A DNA stretch of 64,000 bases from the NCBI GenBank assembly GCA_965262585.1, contig OZ253546.1:248001-312000 (forward strand). Reading direction: 5' to 3'. Below the pieces are notes generated by a model. It was not told the DNA's origin. It saw nothing but the letters and a program-made list of their open reading frames with translations, and did no database searches. Positions 17,311 through 25,287 of the stretch are shown one piece after another. A program made the translations under genes and the position numbers. This DNA is from JAHRAW01 sp965262585. Lineage in GTDB: Bacteria > Pseudomonadota > Gammaproteobacteria > Arenicellales > Poriferihabitantaceae. Position 1 is the stretch's first letter. The number at the start of each line of letters is the position of its first letter.

Positions 17311-18163
17311 TTCTTCCTCCGCAACCACGCTGGAACTCCCCGCACCGGCCAAAATCAATCGCTTTCTCCGCGTAACCGGCCAACGTGCCGACGGCTACCA
17401 CCAACTGGAAACGCTGTTTCAATTCCTCGAATTTTCCGACACCTTGCGCTTTCAAGTATCGGAGCAACCGCACATCCGCCGCCGAGACCAACACGATTTT
17501 GAACTGCCCGAAGACGACCTGACCGTTCGCGCCGCCCGATTATTGCAATCCACGATTCCAAAAGCCGCCGGACGCGGAGTCACCATAACCCTACACAAGG
17601 CGATACCCCCCGGAAGCGGACTTGGCGGCGGCAGTTCCAATGCCGCGACTACCCTGCTGGCGCTCAACCATCTATGGCAACTCGGCATGTCGCGCAGCCG
17701 CCTCGCCGACCTCGCATTGCAACTGGGCGCCGACGTGCCGGTGTTCGTGCACGGACGGGCGGCACGGGCGACCGGCATCGGCGAAGTGCTGGAACCCTGC
17801 GACCCCGCCGAGCAATGGCTTTGTGTGTGCCTGCCGCCGGTCAACGTTTCCACCGCCAAAGTTTTTTCCCACCCGCAACTGCAGCGCAACAACCCCGCCC
17901 GGCCACCCGATGAATGCGCCGACACCGGCAATGATCTAGAGCCGGTCACCACGCTACTCTACCCGCAAGTAGCCGCCGCGCTGGCGCATTTGCGACTCCA
18001 CGGCGAAGCCCGACTAAGCGGCAGCGGCGCGGCCGTATACGCCAGTTTTGATTCCCGCAAACAAGCCGAGCATGCAGCGGCGCAACTCCCCAACACCCTC
18101 CCCGGCTTCGTCACCCGCTCCCGCAACCACCACCCGCTGATGGATTTCCCCGCCGGTATGTAA
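17294..18163 (+). CDS. ispE: 4-diphosphocytidyl-2-C-methyl-D-erythritol kinase
   Basis: GHMP-family kinase of the MEP isoprenoid pathway, about 289 residues. N-terminal LPAPAKINRFLRVTGQRADG is the substrate-side signature, and the ATP loop is IPPGSGLGGGSSNAATTL. A C-terminal glycine motif LSGSGAAVYA is also present. The start is TTG, either 17294 or in-frame TTG 17300. A GGAGGG at 17285-17290 fits the second one better by spacing. It normally precedes tRNA-Gln and prs, but here those genes resume 12 kb away. Confidence 0.93.
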   Translation: MNLPPDSSSATTLELPAPAKINRFLRVTGQRADGYHQLETLFQFLEFSDTLRFQVSEQPHIRRRDQHDFELPEDDLTVRAARLLQSTIPKAAGRGVTITLHKAIPPGSGLGGGSSNAATTLLALNHLWQLGMSRSRLADLALQLGADVPVFVHGRAARATGIGEVLEPCDPAEQWLCVCLPPVNVSTAKVFSHPQLQRNNPARPPDECADTGNDLEPVTTLLYPQVAAALAHLRLHGEARLSGSGAAVYASFDSRKQAEHAAAQLPNTLPGFVTRSRNHHPLMDFPAGM

Positions 18164-18233
18164 CGAGCATAGCCCGGCGCAAGCCGCTTGCCTATAGCGA
18201 ATTGGTGAACCTATACAGGAATGACGACGTCGC

Positions 18234-18373
18234 GCCGTCATTCCCGAACGATAGAAAAATAAGGAGCGCCGGCGACTATATTTTTCATCGTATCGGGAAT
18301 CCAGAAGGCTGATAAGGAGTCGGATCTCGCCGCACATGTCTCACTGGATTCCCGCTTTCACGAAAATGACGGC
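18234..18373 (+). repeat. ~140-bp MITE-like element, copy 1
   Basis: Ends in terminal inverted repeats of the form GCCGTCATTCYCG. The first half is a strong hairpin: ATTCCCGAACGATAGAAAAATA pairs imperfectly with TATTTTTCATCGTATCGGGAAT around a GGAGCGCCGGCGAC centre. The second half contains AAGGAGTCGG and a small ATTCCCGCTTTCACG hairpin arm. No coding capacity. Copies 2 and 3 follow in the same orientation. Confidence 0.85.
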
Positions 18374-18398
18374 ATAGGGAGTCGGCTATCGCCGCACC

Positions 18399-18539
18399 GC
18401 CGTCATTCCCGAACGATAGAAAAATAGGGAGCGCCAGCGACCATATTTTTCATCGTATCGGGAATCCAGAAAGCCAAATAAGGAGTCGGCTGTCGCCGCA
18501 CATGTCTCACTGGATTCCCGCTTTCACGAGAATGACGGC
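18399..18539 (+). repeat. ~140-bp MITE-like element, copy 2
   Basis: Nearly identical to copy 1 in both halves, with the same terminal GCCGTCATTC and GAATGACGGC. It follows copy 1 after a spacer TAGGGAGTCGGCTATCGCCG that is itself related to the element's internal sequence. A further partial unit (18540-18625) ends in ATTCCCGCTGTCGCGTGAAT. Confidence 0.85.
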
Positions 18540-18636
18540 GTAGGGAGTCGGCTATCGCCGGCATGTTGTACTGGATTCCCGTGTCCCTAACTCATCATTC
18601 CCGCTGTCGCGTGAATGACGAGATTGTGGTTTTTTT

Positions 18637-18661
18637 CGTAGGGACCCATTGCGACTTGTCC
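18637..18661 (-). repeat. Partial copy of the TGTCCCTACGA repeat, inverted
   Basis: TCGTAGGGACCCATTGCGAC is the reverse-complement form of the TGTCCCTACGA end of the repeats at 13171 and 37001. It lies between copies 2 and 3 of the MITE-like element. The array from 18164 to 18851 otherwise holds no gene. Confidence 0.4.
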
Positions 18662-18809
18662 TCATCCGCAAACGAGGAATATCAAAAGTGCGTCATTCCC
18701 GAACGATAGAAAAATAAGGCGCGCCAGCGACTATATTTTTCATCGTATCGGGAATCCAGAAGGCCAAATAAGGAGTCGGCTGTCGCCGCACATGTTTTAC
18801 TGGATTCCC

Positions 18810-19840
18810 TGAATTCACAAACGAAGCGCAACACTCTGCTACGGTATTACCATGGGAAATCACTACAAACAGATCACCCTTGAAGAGCGCTGTGAAATGG
18901 CCTACTTACTCACCAAGGGACACTCACTCCGACAAATCGCGGCAGCTCTGGATCGCGCGCCATCTACGGTGTCGCGAGAACTGAATCGCAATGGCTCTGC
19001 AACCAAGGGCTACGAGAAAGACTATGCCGACCTGAAAGCCCGGGCGCGGCGATGGCAAGGCTCTATGCTGGACCGCGATGAGGTGCTGCGCGAGGAAGTT
19101 TTGGATTTGCTCAAACACGACTGGTCGCCCCAACAGGTGTCCGCCGGACTTGCCCGAAAGCACCAGCGGCCAGTCATTTCCTACGAAACCATCTACCGCT
19201 TCGTCTATGCCCAAATTGCTCGTAAAAAAGAATATCCATGGCGCCATTATCTGCCCCAAGCCCGATCAAAACGAAGCCGCCGCCGGCACAAATTGAACGG
19301 CAAAGCACCCGCTATATCCCAACGCCGGCCACTCTCTGAGCGGCCAGACACCGCCACCGACCGACAAACCCCCGGTCATTGGGAAGCCGACCTGATGCTG
19401 TTTAGCGCCTACGGTCAAGCCTTGCTGGTTGTCCAAGAACGGCACTCCCGCCTGCTGCTCGCGGCGCGCCCTGCCGGCAAATCCGCGGCGCCCATCGCCG
19501 AACTTATCGGCGACCTGCTGGCACCGCTGCCACCCACATGGCGGCAAACCATTACCTTCGATAACGGCACTGAATTCGCCCGCCATTACCACCTCCATGC
19601 CCTCGGTATTGAGACCTTTTTCTGCGACATCAGAGCGCCCTGGCAAAAGGGCGGTGTTGAAAATTCCATCGGTCGCTTGCGCCGGAACTTGCCCCGAAAA
19701 ACCGACCTGAAAACCCTCTCAGATGAGCACTTTACACGCATCATACAAGCGCATAATAATACCCCCCGAAAGTGCCTCGGCTATCAAACTCCCGCCGAGG
19801 TTTTTAGAAACCATGTGTTGCGCTTCAAATGTGAATGTGC
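18810..19840 (+). mobile_element. IS30-family insertion sequence with 22-bp inverted repeats
   Basis: The left inverted repeat is 18813-18834 (ATTCACAAACGAAGCGCAAC plus AC) and the right one, on the other strand, is 19815-19836 (ATTCACATTTGAAGCGCAAC plus AC); 19 of 22 positions match. ATTCCC directly flanks both sides (18804-18809 and 19841-19846), consistent with a target duplication. That would be longer than the 2-3 bp usual for IS30, so boundaries are uncertain by a few bases. It encodes one transposase whose 3' end crosses the right repeat. Confidence 0.85.
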
Positions 19841-19862
19841 ATTCCCGCTTTCGCGAGAATGA
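18852..19862 (+). CDS. IS30-family transposase
   Basis: A 336-residue DDE transposase. The N-terminal helix-turn-helix is ITLEERCEMAYLLTKGHSLR with the diagnostic RAPSTVSRELNRN. Catalytic residues are Asp in GHWEADLM, Asp in ITFDNGTEFA and Glu in WQKGGVENSIGRLRR. The frame is intact, so the element may be active. The last residues after VLRFKCEC (AFPLSRE) are encoded by flanking repeat DNA beyond the right inverted repeat, so the natural C-terminus depends on the insertion site. Confidence 0.95.
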   Translation: MGNHYKQITLEERCEMAYLLTKGHSLRQIAAALDRAPSTVSRELNRNGSATKGYEKDYADLKARARRWQGSMLDRDEVLREEVLDLLKHDWSPQQVSAGLARKHQRPVISYETIYRFVYAQIARKKEYPWRHYLPQARSKRSRRRHKLNGKAPAISQRRPLSERPDTATDRQTPGHWEADLMLFSAYGQALLVVQERHSRLLLAARPAGKSAAPIAELIGDLLAPLPPTWRQTITFDNGTEFARHYHLHALGIETFFCDIRAPWQKGGVENSIGRLRRNLPRKTDLKTLSDEHFTRIIQAHNNTPRKCLGYQTPAEVFRNHVLRFKCECAFPLSRE

Positions 19863-19873
19863 CGGCCCTACGC

Positions 19874-20560
19874 TTAAAACCATATTTCGCCTTTGAGCAA
19901 GATGGTGTGTTCATCCGCATCATCGCCCTCGCGGCGTTCGCCCAGCAGGGTTACCTCATAGCGAGTGCCCGACTTGCACTTCATTCCGACTCGGTAACTG
20001 TCTTGGGAGCCGAGGGTCATCTCTCCATACGGTGTCAATACCGCTTCCAAACCCCGCAACGATACGCCGTAGCCAATCTTTGCGTCCAAATACGCCCGGT
20101 AATCGGACCTGGCATCACCGTCAGCCGCATCGGATACGCCATGATCCCATAACGCTTGTAGGTCGCTGCCGCTTTCCCCATAGCCGGGGCTTAGGCCGAA
20201 CGAAAATCCTTGCCCGTCCGTCCCCGGCAGCAATTTAACTTGACCGCTAATTCCCCATTTCTCATATTCGCCTTCACTGCCCAACAAAGTGCGCACGCGA
20301 CCTTCCACGGTTACCCGTTTCGCCGGATTGCTGTAATGCAAACCAACCCCCACCTCCATTCCGCCGCCGGTCTGGCCATCGCCGCCGTCATAGCGAACGC
20401 CAACCTCGAACGATGGCGAAAACACTCCGCCGCCCGCCAATTCGTGCCTTTGTTTGGCTTCCATCGACAACCGAACCCGGGTGACATCCACTTCCAGTTC
20501 CGTGAAGTTGGCGTTGCCATCGACCTCCAACTCAGCGCGCACTACCTCGCTTTTTAACAA
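19874..20560 (-). pseudogene. Autotransporter-type beta-barrel domain, probable 5'-truncated remnant
   Basis: A 228-residue frame with no signal peptide. It has alternating hydrophobic strands such as SFEVGVRYDGGDGQTGGGME, then VEGRVRTLLG, then FSFGLSPGYGESGS. It ends in LKGEIWF, the terminal aromatic residue typical of outer-membrane barrels. It looks like the C-terminal translocator of a larger autotransporter whose passenger is missing, because upstream (20561 onward) sits the ureohydrolase gene. It could have been truncated when the accessory block formed. I rank remnant above functional gene. Confidence 0.6.
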
Positions 20561-20572
20561 CCCGGCGAGAGG

Positions 20573-21472
20573 TCAGGCGGTGGACAACACATCCGCCAGC
20601 ACAGTGAGCAAACGTAGCGCCGTTCGCATCCCTGCACCGCCGACGTCCCGCTGTGGCGCACATTCCACCAGATTAGCACCCAGTAGGCGATGATTGGTAG
20701 CCAGCGAGATGATAATTTCCGTTACTTCATCCACTCCCGGCCCGCCGGGGGACGGCGATGGTACTGCAGGCATTTCCACTGGATTAATGCCGTCCATATC
20801 AAGCGTCAAATAAACATTTTCATCCGTGATATGCCTCAGCATGTCATCAACACCCATTTTTTTCATCATCCGAGAAGTAATCAGCGTGCCGTAGTGGGAA
20901 GCGGCAGCAGCGTCGGCGGGCAACGCCGTACCCGAGCCCCGCAAACCGATTTGTGTGATACCGTTAATACAAGGCATTTCCGCCGCACGTCGCATGACGC
21001 TTGAACGCCCCCACTTTTCATTGTGCCAGCGATCTTTCCAGTCGAGGTGGGCGTCTATTTGCACCACATGCACGCCACCGTCCAGCGCATCCAAGCCTTG
21101 CAAAGGCGGGATGGCAACCGAGTCATCGCCACCCACTATCAGCGGCCGCCCGCCGACGCTAACAATCTCCGCCACGCGCTGGGCCAAGTTATTCCGGTCC
21201 ACCGTAGCATCGCCCAACAACGGAAACAGACCCAGGTCAATTGGCTGGTCGGCAAAAAGCTGGCGTTGCAAATCCACATCCCAACGACCGGGTTTAACCT
21301 CGGCACTGGCAAGCCGCAACGCTTCTGGCGCATCGGCACACAGGGTTGAAGCCTTTCCTGTCGGCGTCATGAACGGCACTGCAAGCAACGCCGCACGCGC
21401 GGTCTCCGGATTTTTGACAACGGGCAAGTTGAAGAAACCGCCCGCCGGCACCTGTTGTTTCATATTTGGCAT
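20573..21472 (-). CDS. Ureohydrolase (agmatinase/arginase family) with altered metal site
   Basis: About 299 residues from ATG ending at 21472 (MPNMKQQVPAGG), two bases short of the upstream gene's stop and thus coupled; a start nine bases later is also possible. The family hydrolyses guanidino or amidino C-N bonds, usually releasing urea. Metal motifs are GGDDS (114-118), DAHLD (140-144) and DMDGINP (225-231). The usual GGDHS histidine, a Mn-A ligand, is Asp117 here. Other ligands are conserved and GLRGSG is present. The substrate is unknown. Neighbours (amino-acid ABC importer, MmgE/PrpD, sarcosine-dehydrogenase-like flavoprotein) point to a guanidino or N-methyl amino acid. Confidence 0.82.
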   Translation of the reverse strand: MPNMKQQVPAGGFFNLPVVKNPETARAALLAVPFMTPTGKASTLCADAPEALRLASAEVKPGRWDVDLQRQLFADQPIDLGLFPLLGDATVDRNNLAQRVAEIVSVGGRPLIVGGDDSVAIPPLQGLDALDGGVHVVQIDAHLDWKDRWHNEKWGRSSVMRRAAEMPCINGITQIGLRGSGTALPADAAAASHYGTLITSRMMKKMGVDDMLRHITDENVYLTLDMDGINPVEMPAVPSPSPGGPGVDEVTEIIISLATNHRLLGANLVECAPQRDVGGAGMRTALRLLTVLADVLSTA

Positions 21473-21473
21473 G

Positions 21474-22817
21474 TCATGGGTGAAGGGAAGCCCGAGCAAA
21501 ATCAAGCAGATTAACTTCCGCCGGTCCGGCGATGGATTCCGGCTTGCCCGCGTAACGAAGACACTCGTTTGCCTTGGCGATTAAGTCACTATCGGTCATC
21601 GGCTTGTCGGGCATACCATAACACTGACCACAAAAGCCGCTGACTTTGCGTCCGTCGGCGAGTACTAAGGTAACGCGTGCACTCTCAGGGAAGCGCTGCC
21701 GGTTTTCTTCCGAAGACAACTCCTCGTCGGTTTTGACGACAACCTCGTCCATCAGTGAACACAGGTGGGAATCATTAATGGCCTCAACGGACAAATCACC
21801 CAGCCGCACCCGGCCGTGCAAAACAGCGCAGGCGACGGCATAAGGCAAGCAAAACTGGCCCTGCTGGGGCGATGCGGGACGTGCGTAAGGCAGGCTGATA
21901 GCGACCAACTCCGGCACTTCAATCTCGATGTGACAAATGGCACCTTCATCGATGGCATGCTGCCGCATCAACAAGGAAGTTTGTTCGATTGCCGCCCCGG
22001 CGGCGGAACACACGGGCGACGTTTTAATGAATAGTCCCGGGTCAGTCAGTCGCCAGCGCGATCCAAGACTGTCCATCTGCGATAGTTCCACCGCACCGCC
22101 ATTGAGCATGGAAAAAAATCCGGCCGCATGTTCAAAAGCGTTGCCTGCTGCAGTCAGGCCTGCCTCAGCGGCACGGGAAAAATCCACGGCGCGGGCGGCC
22201 GTATCGCCGGCCATAAAAGCTTTACCATCGAACCCGAACAAGCACTTTCCTCCACCGGCTGCGGCGGCAGCAAAACTGATGGCACTCGCGCTTTGTTCCG
22301 CATTCAACCCGCGCAATCTGCATGCGGCAGCCGTCGCACCGGCCAGACCCAGGGTGGCTGTACTCCACCACCCGCGAAAATAATGGCGATGCGTACACAT
22401 ATCCGCCAGTGTATAAGCGATTTCTGAACCCGCCACAAATGCCTGCAACAGCGCCTCTTCATCCGCTCCGTTTTCTTCGGCAACCGCCAACGCCGCCGCA
22501 AAAACCACTGCCGATCCGTGCATAATTCCAGTGTAACTGGTGTCGTCAAAATCCCATACGTGCGCCGCCGTGCCATTAATCAGCGCCGCCTCGTGGGCCC
22601 CACCATTATCACCAAAACCAGCGATAGTGCATGGGCCTCCCCGCGCAAAGGCCCGCCCCAAAGCGACGACACGAGGATGCATACCACCGGCTGCCATAAC
22701 GGCAGTGGTGTCAAATATCGCCCGTCGTGCCGCCCGCCGCACCGCCTCGGGAATCTCCGATAACGTCGTCGCCCAACCGGCAAAAACGTGCGCCGGAGAG
22801 CGTCCAGCCTCGGTCAT
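21474..22817 (-). CDS. MmgE/PrpD-family protein
   Basis: A 447-residue protein of the 2-methylcitrate dehydratase / cis-aconitate decarboxylase superfamily. Recognisable blocks are ARRAIFDTTAVMAAGG near the N-terminus, INGTAAHVWDFDDT (about 80-93), GSEIAYTLADM, and in the middle GFDGKAFMAGDTAARAVDF. The C-terminal part has FPESARVTLVLADG. The prp methylcitrate genes are absent, so it is probably not PrpD itself; many paralogues act on unknown substrates in catabolic clusters. The ATG overlaps the stop of the ABC ATPase gene by four bases (ATGA), implying coupled translation. Confidence 0.88.
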   Translation of the reverse strand: MTEAGRSPAHVFAGWATTLSEIPEAVRRAARRAIFDTTAVMAAGGMHPRVVALGRAFARGGPCTIAGFGDNGGAHEAALINGTAAHVWDFDDTSYTGIMHGSAVVFAAALAVAEENGADEEALLQAFVAGSEIAYTLADMCTHRHYFRGWWSTATLGLAGATAAACRLRGLNAEQSASAISFAAAAAGGGKCLFGFDGKAFMAGDTAARAVDFSRAAEAGLTAAGNAFEHAAGFFSMLNGGAVELSQMDSLGSRWRLTDPGLFIKTSPVCSAAGAAIEQTSLLMRQHAIDEGAICHIEIEVPELVAISLPYARPASPQQGQFCLPYAVACAVLHGRVRLGDLSVEAINDSHLCSLMDEVVVKTDEELSSEENRQRFPESARVTLVLADGRKVSGFCGQCYGMPDKPMTDSDLIAKANECLRYAGKPESIAGPAEVNLLDFARASLHP

Positions 22818-23566
22818 AAAATCTGACTCAAAAATTCACGGGTGCGCGGGTCTTTCGCACTGGTAAAAAATGTGGCAGGCGGCCCCTGCTCTACAATCAG
22901 GCCGTGGTCGGTGAAATAAATTCTGTCGGCAACCTCGCGTGCAAATCCCATTTCATGGGTGACCAGGCAACAAGTCATACCTTCGGCGGCTAACTCCTTG
23001 ATGGTCACCAATACTTCTTTAACCGTCTCCGGGTCCAACGCCGCGGTGACTTCGTCAAACAACATAATATCCGGCTCCATCGCCAGCGAACGCGCGATTG
23101 CCACGCGCTGTTGCTGTCCGCCCGACAGTTCGCCCGGATAACTGTCTTCTTTGCCCTCCAGCCGCACTTTTTGAATCAACGCGCGCGCCTGTCCCTCGAC
23201 TTGCGCCTTGTCTTTTTTGAGCACCAGCATCGGCGCCATCATTACATTTTCCAGCGCCGTTTTGTGCGGGAAAAGATTATATTGTTGAAACACCATGCCC
23301 ACTTTTCTACGCAAGGCCAGTTTGTCCAGATTCGGCGAATGGACCTCGATGCCTTCCACCGTAATTGAACCTGACTGAATATCGCTGAGCGCATTGATGC
23401 AACGAATGAGAGTCGATTTACCAGAACCGGATGGGCCGATGATGCACACCACCTCGCCCTTGTACACGTCCAGTGATACGCCTTTGAGTACCTCCAGGTT
23501 TCCAAAAGATTTGTGCACGTCCTGCAACGATAAAATTGGCATATCAACAGTCCAGTTTTCGCTCAT
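22814..23566 (-). CDS. Polar amino-acid ABC transporter ATP-binding protein
   Basis: A 250-residue ATPase of the GlnQ/HisP type. Walker A is IIGPSGSGKSTLIRCINAL, the signature is LSGGQQQRVAIARSL, and Walker B is IMLFDEVTAALDPE followed by the H-loop CLVTHEMGFA. It powers import with the two permeases and the binding protein encoded just upstream on the same strand (23577-26163). The sequence type predicts a polar amino acid or analogue. It overlaps the MmgE/PrpD start by four bases. Confidence 0.93.
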   Translation of the reverse strand: MSENWTVDMPILSLQDVHKSFGNLEVLKGVSLDVYKGEVVCIIGPSGSGKSTLIRCINALSDIQSGSITVEGIEVHSPNLDKLALRRKVGMVFQQYNLFPHKTALENVMMAPMLVLKKDKAQVEGQARALIQKVRLEGKEDSYPGELSGGQQQRVAIARSLAMEPDIMLFDEVTAALDPETVKEVLVTIKELAAEGMTCCLVTHEMGFAREVADRIYFTDHGLIVEQGPPATFFTSAKDPRTREFLSQIL

Positions 23567-23576
23567 TGCTTACCCC

Positions 23577-24443
23577 TCATTCGTTGACGGCGTATTTTTT
23601 CTCCAAGCGCCTCGTCCATTCGGCGATCGGATAACTGTAGATGAAAAACCACGTCATCAGCCACAAATACATCGGGATTAAAAATTCGCTGCGACCTTCG
23701 GCGGCCAGCGCTCCCTGAGTCAACATCATGCCATCATTGACGCCCAGAATGGAGATGAGCGGCGTGGACATGGTAAGAATGGCGTACCAATTCATCCACG
23801 GGGGAATCATGCGCCTGATGCATTGCGGCAGAATGATCTCCCACATCGTCTGGCGGCGTGAAAAGGCCAACGACTCGGCCGATTCCCACTGGCCCGTGGG
23901 AATCGACACGATCGCACCGCGCACGATCTCGGAAACATTGGCCATGATCGGTAGGGACAAGGCAAAAGCCGCTTTGCTCCAACCCGGAATATCGTATTCT
24001 TCGCCGAACAACGTGGCGCGGAAAGGTAGCAGCAACATGAAATAAAACAATAGCACCAGCCACGGCGAGTTACGAAATAACTGGGTGATACTCCAACAGA
24101 CGCGACGCAACGCTGCCAGCCGGGAAACTTGCCCGATGCCCAACCACAGCCCCAAAAAAGTTCCCATCGCCATGGACAGAAAACTGACGGCAATATTGAG
24201 TATAAATCCGCCGAACTCGCCGGGCGGGCCAAAAAACATCAGCGGCGTCCACTTGATTAACGTTTGCAAAGTGGTCTGTTCGGGGTTGCCCTGGAACTGT
24301 GCCCACGCTTCGTCCGCCGCGACCCATACAACCAGCATCACAACAACAACCAGCCCCCCAACGCAAAGCCGCGAACCCACCGGCTGGCACTGCGGGACGG
24401 GGGCAGGCGTGGCGAGAACCGGCAGAACGGTGCGAGTATTCAT
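23577..24443 (-). CDS. Amino-acid ABC transporter permease, His/Glu/Gln type
   Basis: The start at the ATG ending at 24443 overlaps the stop of the preceding permease gene (ATGA), giving 288 residues. An N-terminal helix (CVGGLVVVVMLVVWVAADEA) is followed by a periplasmic stretch and then the conserved membrane domain starting near FGGFILNIAVSFLSMAMGT. The EAA-like loop is ESAESLAFSRRQTMWEIILP, which contacts the ATPase. It is longer at the N-terminus than typical GlnP-like permeases. It forms a heterodimeric channel with the product of 24440-25183. Confidence 0.88.
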   Translation of the reverse strand: MNTRTVLPVLATPAPVPQCQPVGSRLCVGGLVVVVMLVVWVAADEAWAQFQGNPEQTTLQTLIKWTPLMFFGPPGEFGGFILNIAVSFLSMAMGTFLGLWLGIGQVSRLAALRRVCWSITQLFRNSPWLVLLFYFMLLLPFRATLFGEEYDIPGWSKAAFALSLPIMANVSEIVRGAIVSIPTGQWESAESLAFSRRQTMWEIILPQCIRRMIPPWMNWYAILTMSTPLISILGVNDGMMLTQGALAAEGRSEFLIPMYLWLMTWFFIYSYPIAEWTRRLEKKYAVNE

Positions 24444-25183
24444 GCGCCTGTCCCGAAGCCGGGGATGCGGGTGGTTTTTTCCCATCGGTGCATGAACCAC
24501 ACCAGTGCCCCAACAATCAGAAGATACACTGCCCACACCACGTTCATCATTTCAAATACATTGTATTCGTCCGACCAAATTTGATTGGCTACGTACAATG
24601 TTTCCGGCACCGCAATGGCATACGCGACTGTGGTGGTTTTGACCAGGTTGATAAGATTGTTGTTGAGGGCTGGCAGACACACGCGGTAGGCAAGTGGCAA
24701 CGTAACATAGCGGTAGATCTGCGCCCGTGTATAGCCCAGCGCCTCCGCTCCTTCAATGGTAGACTTGTGCACCGACTCCACGCCGGCGCGAAAAATTTCA
24801 ATGTTGAAGGCACCGGCAAAAAACGACAACGATACCACCGCCCAGCCGTAGCTGGACAGCAATCCGCCACGTTCGCCGACCGCAACCGACAAAAAAGAAT
24901 CGACGGCGAAATAAAAAAAGTACAGTTGAATAAGCGGCGGCGTATTACGAAAGAACTGTACGTAGCCTCGCGTCACTCGACGCACCACGGACAACGGTGA
25001 AGCCTGCAACCACGCACCGACAACGCCGATAACAATTGACAGCACTACGCACACCACGGACAGGTGGATAGTGGTCCAAATGCCGCTGACAAAACGCCCG
25101 CGATCCCACGAATCGTAGAAAACGGTTAGTTTGATGCCGTGCGCTTGGTACAGCCACTCAAACCATTGCCAGAACGCTTCCAT
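24440..25183 (-). CDS. Amino-acid ABC transporter permease, second subunit
   Basis: A 247-residue membrane protein. TTIHLSVVCVVLSIVIGVVG is the first conserved helix, QFFRNTPPLIQLYFFYF is the diagnostic FRGTP-like segment of polar amino-acid permeases, and EGAEALGYTRAQIYRYVTLP is the ATPase-coupling EAA loop. The C-terminus overlaps the start of the second permease. The binding protein lies 104 bp upstream, in the usual order. Confidence 0.92.
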   Translation of the reverse strand: MEAFWQWFEWLYQAHGIKLTVFYDSWDRGRFVSGIWTTIHLSVVCVVLSIVIGVVGAWLQASPLSVVRRVTRGYVQFFRNTPPLIQLYFFYFAVDSFLSVAVGERGGLLSSYGWAVVSLSFFAGAFNIEIFRAGVESVHKSTIEGAEALGYTRAQIYRYVTLPLAYRVCLPALNNNLINLVKTTTVAYAIAVPETLYVANQIWSDEYNVFEMMNVVWAVYLLIVGALVWFMHRWEKTTRIPGFGTGA

Positions 25184-25287
25184 CGCAATCGTTACTCCCT
25201 GCGCGGGCGTTTATCTTGTCTCAACAAACAACGCACACAAGCGGCGATCAACGCCGCCCATGTGCGAATAGGTCGCCCGCCCTCCGG

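Larger units (their letters stand above)
18691..19866 (+). repeat. ~140-bp MITE-like element, copy 3, split by an IS30 element
   Basis: The left part is 18691-18809 and the right part 19841-19866. If 18810-19840 and one copy of ATTCCC are removed, the two parts join into a unit of the same length and sequence as copies 1 and 2 (…CTGG-ATTCCC-GCTTTCGCGAGAATGACGGC). This shows the IS landed inside an existing element. Confidence 0.85.

Noticed and set aside
18234..18800. CRISPR array suggested by regularly spaced repeats
   Set aside because: Units are about 140 bp, internally palindromic, the spacers are themselves repeat-related, and no cas gene is present.
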